Shown one piece after another: positions 5,556 through 11,806 of a stretch of DNA of 11,806 nucleotides (its first letter is position 1; each line of letters begins with the position of its first letter). A model generated the notes under the pieces. It was not told the DNA's origin, did no database searches, and saw nothing but the letters and a program-made list of their open reading frames with translations. The stretch is taken from assembly GCA_013695265.1 (NCBI GenBank), contig JACDAU010000059.1, positions 1-11,806 on the forward strand. The letters run 5' to 3'. The translations under genes and the position numbers were made by a program. The stretch comes from Chloroflexia bacterium (GTDB lineage: Bacteria > Chloroflexota > Chloroflexia > Thermobaculales > Thermobaculaceae).

Positions 5556-6530
5556 ATGGATAGGGAAGACGATGCGATCGCGATAAATGTCCGCGACCTT
5601 ACGAAGCGATACAAGGGCGGCAAGCTCGCGAACGACCACCTTTTCCTTTGTGTCGAGCGTGGTCGAATCTTCGGACTGCTTGGACCGAACGGGGCGGGGA
5701 AGACGACGCTCGTCCTGCAACTTCTTGGCCTGCTCGCGCCGACCTCCGGGAGCATCACGGTTGAGGGGATCGATGTCCTACGGCACCCACAGCGCATCAA
5801 GGCGTTCTCCAGCCTCATGCCACAGACACGGGTTGCCATGCGCAATCTGGAGTTGCATCGTGCGCTGTACATAACGGCACGATTGCGCGGCAAGTCAGAC
5901 CGCGAGGCGCGGGAGCAGGTGGAGGAACTGATCGAGCGGCTGGAGTTGAACGAACACCGCAACCAGTACCTCGACCGCCTGTCCGGCGGGCTGATGCGGG
6001 TCGCGGCGTTCGCGATGTCGCTCGTGGGTGATCCGAAGCTGATCGTGCTCGACGAGCCGACGAACGAGCTGGACCCTGTCCGGCGCCGGATGGTGTGGGA
6101 CATCATTGCCGACCTTAATCGGAGTGGTGGAGTGACGTGTTTGCTCGTCACGCACAACGTCCTGGAAGCGGAGCGCGTGATTGAGCGGGTCGCCATGATC
6201 GACGGTGGGCGGGTCGTGGCCGTGGGTACACCGGGAGAACTGAAGACTCGGCTCGGTGACGAGGTGCGGCTCGAAGTGGTACTTAAGCCGGAGGCCGCCC
6301 GCAATGGTCAAGCGGAACAGGTGACGCGGATGCTGGATCGTTTCGGCAGAGTCGTGACGTTGCGGCCCGGCCAGTACGCGGTATTCGTGCGCCGCGAGGG
6401 CGTGGGTGCAGCGGTGGACGCCGTGCTGCAAGGGCTTGAAGGGTTGCTGGACGACTTCCGTTTGGCACCGCCAAGCCTGGAGGACGTGTACATCCACCTG
6501 GCAGGCCAGAAGCTGGAAAGCGAGGAATGA
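5556..6530 (+). CDS. ABC transporter ATPase (ABC-2 exporter type)
   Basis: This is a 324-residue nucleotide-binding subunit. Walker A is GPNGAGKT (about 43-50), Walker B is LIVLDEPT, and the switch histidine is in LLVTHN. The ABC signature reads LSGGLMR, where the usual Q/M after GG is Leu. A C-terminal domain of about 100 residues after the ABC core fits the CcmA/DrrA-type ATPases of drug or lipid exporters. It should work with the permease encoded next. I chose ATG 5556 because a GGGGAG-type site lies just upstream (spacing is short). In-frame alternatives are ATG 5523 and TTG 5490, neither with a convincing ribosome-binding site. The N-terminal extension from those starts looks like no known domain. 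Confidence 0.9.
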   Translation: MDREDDAIAINVRDLTKRYKGGKLANDHLFLCVERGRIFGLLGPNGAGKTTLVLQLLGLLAPTSGSITVEGIDVLRHPQRIKAFSSLMPQTRVAMRNLELHRALYITARLRGKSDREAREQVEELIERLELNEHRNQYLDRLSGGLMRVAAFAMSLVGDPKLIVLDEPTNELDPVRRRMVWDIIADLNRSGGVTCLLVTHNVLEAERVIERVAMIDGGRVVAVGTPGELKTRLGDEVRLEVVLKPEAARNGQAEQVTRMLDRFGRVVTLRPGQYAVFVRREGVGAAVDAVLQGLEGLLDDFRLAPPSLEDVYIHLAGQKLESEE

Positions 6531-7276
6531 GCGTGAACCGACACTGGACCGAATTTCGCTACCTGTTCGTCGTACAACTGCTGGAGGAGCGGGGCTTTCT
6601 TGCGGGCACTATCTTTTTTACAACGGTGTTTCCCCTCCTACTTGTCTTCGGGCTCGGTGTGGTGGGGGACGGGCAGAGTCCGGACGGACTTACGTATATC
6701 ATCACGGGGTCTGCGGTCTCGTCACTGACGTTCGTAGGCATCACAATGGTCGCGCAAAGCCTGGCCTGGATGAAGGAGCGCGGGGATTTTCTGTACTATG
6801 CGTCCCTGCCTATCTCCAAGAGCAGCCTGCTGCTGGCGGTCATCGCGAGCAAGCTGGTGCTTCAAATGCCGGGCATCGTCGTGGCGCTCGTCGGCGGCGG
6901 GCTGTTATATGGGCTGGACTTCGAACTCAACCCACTCCTGCTAATCATTCTGCCGCTCACTGCGCTTGCACTCTCTGGCATGGGGGCAGCCCTGGGCCTG
7001 CTCTCGCCAAGTTTGCAGCTCGTGAACTTGCTCTCGCAGGTGGCGGGAATCGTCGTACTGTTCGCCGCGCCGGTAATGATCCCGATGGAGAGTCTGCCAT
7101 TGCCATTGCAGTGGTTCGGCAGGCTCCTACCGCCGACGTACGCGGCGGACGCGCTGCGCCGTGCGGTCGCGGGCGTGACCGACGTGCAGTTACTGGTTGA
7201 TCTCGCGGTGCTCGCTTTTGCTGCTGCGCTCTCCCTCGTGGGCATCTCCCGCGGCCTCCGCTGGCGCTTACGGTAA
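6527..7276 (+). CDS. ABC-2 type permease
   Basis: This 249-residue membrane protein has six predicted helices (about 25-46, 55-80, 101-130, 135-158, 168-187, 220-241). The conserved ABC-2 region before the last helix is present (PLPLQWFGRLLPPTYAADALR, about 191-211). It forms the membrane channel for the preceding ATPase, probably as a dimer, to export a drug, lipid or other small molecule. ATG 6527 overlaps the ATPase stop (ATGA), but GTG 6533 has better spacing from GAGG (6522-6525) and may be the real start, which would remove two residues and the overlap. No other subunit follows. Confidence 0.88.
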   Translation: MSVNRHWTEFRYLFVVQLLEERGFLAGTIFFTTVFPLLLVFGLGVVGDGQSPDGLTYIITGSAVSSLTFVGITMVAQSLAWMKERGDFLYYASLPISKSSLLLAVIASKLVLQMPGIVVALVGGGLLYGLDFELNPLLLIILPLTALALSGMGAALGLLSPSLQLVNLLSQVAGIVVLFAAPVMIPMESLPLPLQWFGRLLPPTYAADALRRAVAGVTDVQLLVDLAVLAFAAALSLVGISRGLRWRLR

Positions 7277-7656
7277 CGGATCGCGAGCACGACGCCGACC
7301 TCACTTCACTTACCCACATCTGAGCCGCGCTTCAGCTGGTATGTCTGCGGCCGTTAGCCAACGAATTGGTCCTTCTGAAGGAGATGACGCCGCGCCAATA
7401 GTAGGGGGTTCAACTGAACGCCCGTGCAACCCTACCGACGCACCAGCCGTTGGGATCCCAAGTTACGACGACGGCTGATGCAGCGCGACCTCCCTTCAGT
7501 CACGTGTCGGCTGCAAGCCCGCAAACCTAGTACTAATGACCCATTCCCGTTTCTCTCGTCCACTTGTAGGATTGTGTTGAAGATACCGTCGGCTCACAGG
7601 ATTCGTGCTGACGCGTCAAACGACGACGGAAACGTTCGAGGAATGGGGACATTGAT
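7277..7656. other. Intergenic region upstream of the subtilase
   Basis: These 380 bases have no supported gene; short open frames here lack ribosome-binding sites and motifs. The middle is rich in inverted repeats (separate entry). The part nearest the subtilase (about 7500-7656) must hold its promoter, but no good -35/-10 pair was found. A TTGAAG at 7577-7582 has no acceptable -10. Confidence 0.5.
7401..7477 (+). other. Cluster of tandem and nested inverted repeats
   Basis: GTAGGG (7401-7406) pairs with CCCTAC (7430-7435), and GTTCA/TGAAC (7408-7419) nests inside it. CAGCCGT (7444-7450) pairs with ACGGCTG (7471-7477). A perfect 12-base palindrome TTGGGATCCCAA sits at 7450-7461. A further palindrome, TCCTTCTGAAGGA, lies upstream at 7370-7382. 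There is no T-run. This could be a small RNA or leader structure, or simply symmetric protein-binding sites. Confidence 0.35.
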
Positions 7657-9702
7657 ATGGAGTTGTCGTATTGGTCAGAAGGCGGGCGGTGGGCGCTCGC
7701 TGGGTTAGTCATGATGATTGCGACAGCGTCATCTGGAGCACCCCGGGCGGAAGCGCAAAGCAGGCTATCGATCAACGACGAGATCGTGACCAGCGAGCCA
7801 GAGCGTTCTGTGAGGGCGCTGGAGGTTGTGCCAGGACGGCTTATCGTGAAGTACCGGGTGCAAGCCGCCTGGGAGCGCCGAGGCAGCCTGCGCCGCGAGG
7901 AGCGGCTAGTGCCCGTCCGCACGTTCGCGCTGATCCGCGCGGAGGCCGTGCGCGTCGAGGGGCGTTCCGTGCAGGAGGCTATTCGCTCACTGGAGCGGCG
8001 GCCAGATGTGGAATATGCCGAGCCAGACTACGTCGTCCGAGCGAGCGGCTACCGTGACGAGCCCTACTTTGATGAGCTTTGGGGTCTGAACAATCGCGGC
8101 CAGTCAGACGTAGGGGGCGTTGCAGGGACCAGCAACGTGGACCTTAACGGTCCTGAGGCTGCGGCCGTTACTCTGGGCAAGTCGAGCGTGGTCGTCGCGG
8201 TTATCGATGATGGTGTCGACTTCACTCACCCCGACCTGGCGGGACGCCAGTGGGTCAACCCAGGAGAGGCGGGCGCCATGGCAAACAACGGCCGCGACGA
8301 CGATGGCAACGGGTACGTCGACGACGTGAACGGCTGGGACTTCTACAATAACGACCGGACGACGCACGACGCCATTGACATGGACGCGCACGGCACGCAT
8401 GTGGCGGGTACAATAGCGGCCTCGATTAACGGCCAGGGGGTTGTCGGCGTCGCGCCGGGTGTAAAGATAATGGCGCTGAAGTTCCTTGGACCCGACGGCG
8501 GCGCCACGACGGACGCGATATCCGCAATACAGTACGCCGCGAACAAAGGCGTTCGCATTTCGAACAACTCCTGGGGTGGCCCTGGCTACAGCCAGTCCCT
8601 CAAGGACGCGATCGACCAGTCGGGTCAACTCTTCGTCACAGCGGCGGGCAACGCCTCGATAAACCAGGACTCAAGCGACTACCCCGACTACCCGGCTGCG
8701 TATAGCTCCCCAAACATCGTGGCGGTCGCCGCGGTCGACAATCGTGGAAACCTCGCCTCGTTCAGCAACTACGGCGCGAAAACGGTGGACATCGCCGCTC
8801 CGGGCGTGAACATCCTGAGCAGCGTGCCGGACGGCTGGTCCTACTACTCCGGCACATCGATGGCCGCGCCGCATGTTGCGGGTGTCGCGGCACTCGTGCG
8901 CTCGGTGAACGCCGGTCTATCCCCGTCCGGAATGAAGGACGTGATCCTGCGCTCTGGAAAGCCGGCGGCACTCACCACCGGGAAGACCATGACCGGAAAG
9001 CTGGTCGACGCCCGTGCTGCCTTGAGTTTCGCTGATACGACGGCGCCAATCGGCTATGCCCCCGTACAGCGACTGTCAGCAGGCACCCTCGGCGCACCCG
9101 GGATTCCGGTGATAATTTCCTGGCCCGCTGCCACGGACAGTGGTACCAGCGTCGCGCGCTATCAGTTGCAACAGAGCAGCGGGAGCGGCTACTTCAATGT
9201 GTCCCTCTCGTCAGCCCTCGCCCGGAGCAGGAGCATAATGCTCGCGCCGGGTTCGACGGCGTACACCTTCCGGGTCCGCGCATATGACCGAGTGGGCCGG
9301 GTTGGACTATGGAAGACAGGCCCAACCTTCACGGTGAGCGCACTCCAGGAGACGAGCGGATCAATCGCATACAGCGGCATCTGGAAGAACCAGACGATGA
9401 GTGGCGCGTACGGCGGCGCTGTAAACTATGCGACTGCAGCCGGAGCGCGCGCCAGGCTCACGTTTACGGGCCGCAACGTTGCATGGATTTCCGCCAAGGG
9501 GAGTGCCTACGGGAAGGCCGATGTGTACCTTGATGGGGTCCGGGTGGCGACCATCGACCTGTACTCCGCGACGGCGCGCCCGCGGCAGGTTGTCTTCTCC
9601 CGCGCGGTGAGTCCGTCCATCAGCCACACACTGGAGGTCTGGGTGACCGGCGCCTCGGGCCGGTCACGCGTGGACGTCGATGCGTTGACGACGTTGCGCT
9701 AA
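7657..9702 (+). CDS. Secreted S8 subtilisin-like serine protease
   Basis: This 681-residue secreted protease has a signal peptide (hydrophobic core about 12-29, likely cleavage after AEA at 31-33). A prodomain follows (about 57-128, PGRLIVKY to VEYAEPDYV), which should inhibit and help fold the enzyme. The S8 catalytic domain (about 140-455) has Asp184 (AVIDDG), His245 (HGTHVAG), Asn332 (AAGN, oxyanion hole) and Ser401 (GTSMAAPH). A DDDGNGYVDD loop (about 214-223) looks like a calcium site typical of this branch. The C-terminus has a fibronectin-III-like domain (about 460-560) and a beta-sandwich domain (about 565-681). There is no anchor motif or final membrane helix, so it is probably released. 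All key residues are present, and it looks intact. GGGG lies eight bases before the ATG. Confidence 0.93.
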   Translation: MELSYWSEGGRWALAGLVMMIATASSGAPRAEAQSRLSINDEIVTSEPERSVRALEVVPGRLIVKYRVQAAWERRGSLRREERLVPVRTFALIRAEAVRVEGRSVQEAIRSLERRPDVEYAEPDYVVRASGYRDEPYFDELWGLNNRGQSDVGGVAGTSNVDLNGPEAAAVTLGKSSVVVAVIDDGVDFTHPDLAGRQWVNPGEAGAMANNGRDDDGNGYVDDVNGWDFYNNDRTTHDAIDMDAHGTHVAGTIAASINGQGVVGVAPGVKIMALKFLGPDGGATTDAISAIQYAANKGVRISNNSWGGPGYSQSLKDAIDQSGQLFVTAAGNASINQDSSDYPDYPAAYSSPNIVAVAAVDNRGNLASFSNYGAKTVDIAAPGVNILSSVPDGWSYYSGTSMAAPHVAGVAALVRSVNAGLSPSGMKDVILRSGKPAALTTGKTMTGKLVDARAALSFADTTAPIGYAPVQRLSAGTLGAPGIPVIISWPAATDSGTSVARYQLQQSSGSGYFNVSLSSALARSRSIMLAPGSTAYTFRVRAYDRVGRVGLWKTGPTFTVSALQETSGSIAYSGIWKNQTMSGAYGGAVNYATAAGARARLTFTGRNVAWISAKGSAYGKADVYLDGVRVATIDLYSATARPRQVVFSRAVSPSISHTLEVWVTGASGRSRVDVDALTTLR

Positions 9703-9716
9703 CAACGCGCGCATAC

Positions 9717-9845
9717 TGTCATTCCGTGAACTGCAGTCGTTCTGCCTGATACTCAATCCGCGTGAATCCTGCTGCGGTTCTTGCTTAGCCGCAGCGAATA
9801 CGCCTTATAGCCCGAGTACGGATTCCTCGCATTCTCGCAATGACA
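9717..9845. repeat. Degenerate repeat element with inverted ends (129 bp)
   Basis: The stretch starts with TGTCATT (9717-9723) and ends with its reverse complement AATGACA (9839-9845). The inner ends (ATTCCG at the left, GGATTCCTCGC at 9820-9830) resemble the widespread TGTCATTCC...GGAATGACA intergenic repeats. A 7-bp stem, GCTGCGG/CCGCAGC (9771-9777, 9789-9795), lies in the middle. It starts just 15 bases after the subtilase stop and may form part of its mRNA 3' end. Its assignment to a mobile family is inference. Confidence 0.45.
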
Positions 9846-10251
9846 AATGCTCTGCCGTTCAGCCGGATTTAGTATGATATGTGCTCTGACGACGCATTAC
9901 CTGCTCGCTCGAGTCAACAGATCGACGACGTTTCACCCGAGTCCCATGTGAACTACGTGCCCGGCATCGGACTTGTCGCCTGGCCTACCACGAGCCTACC
10001 AATCAGGTTGGCCCTCCCTGCTTGGACGGCTTCGCAAACAGACAACGACGTGCCTACAGTCGCCTGCGGCGAGTGGTGTTCGCTTCAGCAACCACAATGA
10101 AGTTTCTAGTTCAACACAGGGGATCGCTGGGCGATGCAATGCCGCGCCCCAATATCTCACGAGTACCGATGGAACCCTCTGGCCTGCACTGGAAAACTCG
10201 TACGTCGCACAGTGAACCAAAGCGTAGCCACAAGCAACAAGAGAAGTAGAT
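9846..10251. other. Intergenic region upstream of the sigma factor
   Basis: No gene is supported in these 406 bases; three short open frames have no ribosome-binding site or motif. A consensus-like TATGAT (9873-9878) has no suitable -35. GGAACC (10171-10176) resembles an ECF -35, but the nearest CGTA (10199-10202) is 22 bases away, which is too far for typical ECF spacing (about 16-17). The sigma gene's promoter could not be placed. Confidence 0.5.
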
Positions 10252-10779
10252 ATGCGTGATGACGAGCTGATAGCCGAGGTCGCGGCGGGAGACTCCAGCG
10301 CGCTGCGAGCGCTGTTCGACCGGCACTCGCCGTGGGTGGCCGGGCGGCTCCGGCGCGCGATGCCGGCTGAGGGGGTGGAGGACGTGCTTCAGGAGACGTT
10401 CATCGCCGTGTGGCGGGGCGCTCGCGGTCACCGTGGCGAGGGCGAGGTGGGTGCGTGGATCTGGGGCATCGCCCGCAGGCAGGCGGCGCTGTGGGCACGC
10501 AAGGCCGGGCGGGTGGACTTAACACTCGGACCTGTCTCTGAGCAGTCGTCGGAAGACATCGCTCCCGGAGCCGTGCGCCGCGCGGACCTGCACAAGGCAT
10601 TCGCGAGTTTGGGGCCGGACGGTCACGAGCAACGGGAGCTCGCCCGGCTCGTGTTCGAGGAGGACCGGACTGTCGCGGAGGTCGCGCAACGGCTCGGCAT
10701 TCCGGAAGGCACGGTAAAGAGCAGGGTGTTCAAGGTGCGGCAGCGGCTGCAGGCGGTGCTACGGCAGGGAGGGTACTAA
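10252..10779 (+). CDS. ECF-type RNA polymerase sigma factor
   Basis: This 175-residue extracytoplasmic-function sigma factor has a region 2 (about 5-85, DVLQETFIAVWR at 44-55) that binds core polymerase and the -10. A short linker leads to region 4 (about 112-171), with the HTH VAEVAQRLGIPEGTVKSRVF for -35 recognition. Region 4 starts LGPDGHEQRELARL rather than the common LPPxxRExLxL, a mild divergence. The next gene, four bases downstream, has a zinc anti-sigma motif, so the pair probably forms a signal-responsive switch controlling this operon. The start has a weak GAGAAG site five bases upstream. Confidence 0.9.
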   Translation: MRDDELIAEVAAGDSSALRALFDRHSPWVAGRLRRAMPAEGVEDVLQETFIAVWRGARGHRGEGEVGAWIWGIARRQAALWARKAGRVDLTLGPVSEQSSEDIAPGAVRRADLHKAFASLGPDGHEQRELARLVFEEDRTVAEVAQRLGIPEGTVKSRVFKVRQRLQAVLRQGGY

Positions 10780-10783
10780 GGCG

Positions 10784-11551
10784 ATGCGGAATCATCCGAG
10801 GGACGAAGCGCACGTGGCGCGCTGCGCGGATTGTCAGGCGCGTTGGGGGCTCGCGGCGCTCGACGTGGACCTCGACAGAGTATGGTCCGGGGTGGCAGCC
10901 GAGGCGTGGGCCTCGCCGGTGGGCCGGGTGGAGCGGCTTGCCGGGCGGCTGCTGGGCTCGCCGGGACTGGCCCGCGCGCTGGTGAACACGCCCTCGCTCG
11001 TGCTCTCGTGGGTCCTCGCGAGCGCCCTTGTCCTGGGCATCGGTGTGATGGTGACGCGTCAGACAGAGCAGCCGTGGGTGGCGCTGCTCGCTCCGGCGTT
11101 GGCGGGCATCGCGATCTCGTACGCGTACGGCCCCGGCGTCGACCCGGCGTGGGAGCTCAGTCAGACGATGGCCGTCTCGGATCGCCAGGTGCTCCTGGTG
11201 CGTGTCTTCGCGGTGTTTGGCCTGAACATGGTGCTCGGGCTGGTGGCGAGCCTCGGTGCGGCACAAGACGTTGGGATCACGCTTGGGTGGCTCGCGCCGA
11301 TGGCGATGGTCTCGGCACTTGCACTGGCGGCGGCCACAACCGCGAAGTCGGCGAACGTGGGCGTGGCGATCGGGCTGGCTGGGTGGGCGATCGCGGTCCT
11401 GGCGAGCGGGAGGGGCACGGAGGATGTGGCGGCGGCGGTGTCGCGGCCCGCACTTGTGCCCGTGTATCTGGCATTTGCGCTAGCGGGCGTCGGCTTGACG
11501 CTCTGGTCTATGAGTGGAAGCAGGAGCACAGGAGGTGTCACGTGGCGGTAA
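10784..11551 (+). CDS. Membrane protein with zinc anti-sigma motif, six TM
   Basis: This 255-residue protein has His10-x3-Cys14-x2-Cys17 near its N-terminus, the HxxxCxxC motif of zinc-binding anti-sigma domains. Six predicted helices follow (about 71-90, 98-114, 137-157, 164-183, 191-208, 223-242). The cytoplasmic N-terminus could hold the upstream sigma factor. The membrane part is larger than in a usual single-helix anti-sigma factor, and could instead sense or couple to the ABC transporter encoded next. The stretch YGPGVDPAWELSQTMAVSD between helices looks conserved in such operon proteins (recollection only). ATG 10784 follows the sigma stop by four bases, with GGAGGG ten bases upstream. 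The last ten bases overlap the next gene. Anti-sigma function is inferred. Confidence 0.75.
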   Translation: MRNHPRDEAHVARCADCQARWGLAALDVDLDRVWSGVAAEAWASPVGRVERLAGRLLGSPGLARALVNTPSLVLSWVLASALVLGIGVMVTRQTEQPWVALLAPALAGIAISYAYGPGVDPAWELSQTMAVSDRQVLLVRVFAVFGLNMVLGLVASLGAAQDVGITLGWLAPMAMVSALALAAATTAKSANVGVAIGLAGWAIAVLASGRGTEDVAAAVSRPALVPVYLAFALAGVGLTLWSMSGSRSTGGVTWR

Positions 11552-11806
11552 TCGAGGTGACGACGGCTCGCAACGTGGAAGTGCAAGGATTGTCTCAGAA
11601 GTTCGGGCGCACGGAGGTGCTGCACGGCCTGGACCTGGAGGTGGGACAGGGGGTGTTCGGATTATTGGGACCAAACGGCGCGGGGAAGACCACCCTGCTG
11701 CGGACGCTCGCGACGATCCTGCGGCCGGGCAGGGGCAGCGTGCGGCTGTTGGGATTCGATGTCACCCACGCCGGCGAGAAGCGCGCGCTGCGGCGCAGGC
11801 TCGGCT
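11542..11806 (+). CDS. ABC transporter ATPase, 3' part beyond window
   Basis: This gene starts at GTG 11542, six bases after a perfect AGGAGG (11530-11535), and runs off the window edge after 88 codons. The visible part begins MAVIEVTTARNVEVQG and contains FGLLGPNGAGKTTLLRTL (Walker A about 43-50). It fits the ATPases of ABC-2 exporters (CcmA/DrrA type). Its start overlaps the preceding stop by ten bases, indicating coupled expression. A permease gene is expected outside the window. The rest of the ATPase, including Walker B and signature, cannot be assessed. Confidence 0.88.
   Translation, partial: MAVIEVTTARNVEVQGLSQKFGRTEVLHGLDLEVGQGVFGLLGPNGAGKTTLLRTLATILRPGRGSVRLLGFDVTHAGEKRALRRRLG

Noticed and set aside
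7402..7437. tRNA-like or T-box-like leader before the protease
   Set aside because: The stems do not fit either architecture and no terminator is present.
9873..9878. TATGAT as a -10 element
   Set aside because: No -35 at acceptable distance; the closest ATGACA is 27 bases away.
10171..10202. ECF-type promoter GGAACC ... CGTA
   Set aside because: Spacer is 22 bases, outside the usual 16-17.
9879..10249. Short open frames of 73-80 residues upstream of the sigma gene
   Set aside because: Overlapping in different frames, no ribosome-binding sites, no motifs.

Overview
The window looks like a chromosomal segment of a GC-rich bacterium. All convincing genes lie on the + strand and show good Shine-Dalgarno sites. 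There is no rRNA, tRNA or other phylogenetic marker. The gene mix suggests a Chloroflexota-type bacterium (for example a Thermomicrobia relative) or another Gram-positive-like lineage: a DUF2089 regulator with DUF4097/DUF2807 proteins, an ECF sigma/zinc-finger anti-sigma/ABC operon, a secreted multidomain subtilase, and a palindromic intergenic repeat. This placement is inference. No phage, IS transposase, CRISPR array or RNA gene was found.

Region 1 (355-3940) is the most distinctive part. A near-consensus extended -10 promoter with a very short leader drives four tightly packed genes. They encode a zinc-ribbon/HTH DUF2089 regulator, two different DUF4097 repeat proteins, and a DUF2807 repeat protein. 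The last three are predicted beta-solenoids built on different repeats (18 aa TGNG, paired 17/18 aa GGD-DGD, and 18-20 aa SGSG). None has a visible signal peptide or membrane segment, so they appear to be cytoplasmic although such families are often annotated as adhesins. The regulator and both DUF4097 proteins end in the same short bihelical motif around VARGELS. DUF4097-type folds (called Toastrack in work on phage-shock-protein networks) belong to envelope-stress systems. A regulated cytoplasmic stress-sensing or scaffolding assembly is therefore plausible, but unproven.

Region 2 (4164-7276) carries an MFS exporter, then an ABC exporter of the ABC-2 type (ATPase plus six-TM permease, with touching or overlapping ends). 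Region 3 (7277-9845) holds a structured intergenic stretch, a secreted S8 subtilase with prodomain, catalytic Asp/His/Ser, fibronectin-III-like and C-terminal beta-sandwich domains, and a degenerate 129-bp element with inverted ends. Region 4 (9846-11806) starts with about 400 bp of apparently empty sequence. It then encodes an ECF sigma factor, a six-TM protein with an N-terminal HxxxCxxC zinc anti-sigma motif, and the start of an ABC ATPase cut by the window edge.

The whole window reads as envelope-related functions: stress regulation, export and secreted proteolysis. The best candidate for an under-described system is the DUF2089-DUF4097-DUF4097-DUF2807 cassette with its shared C-terminal motif and a possible RNA switch at the last gene junction.
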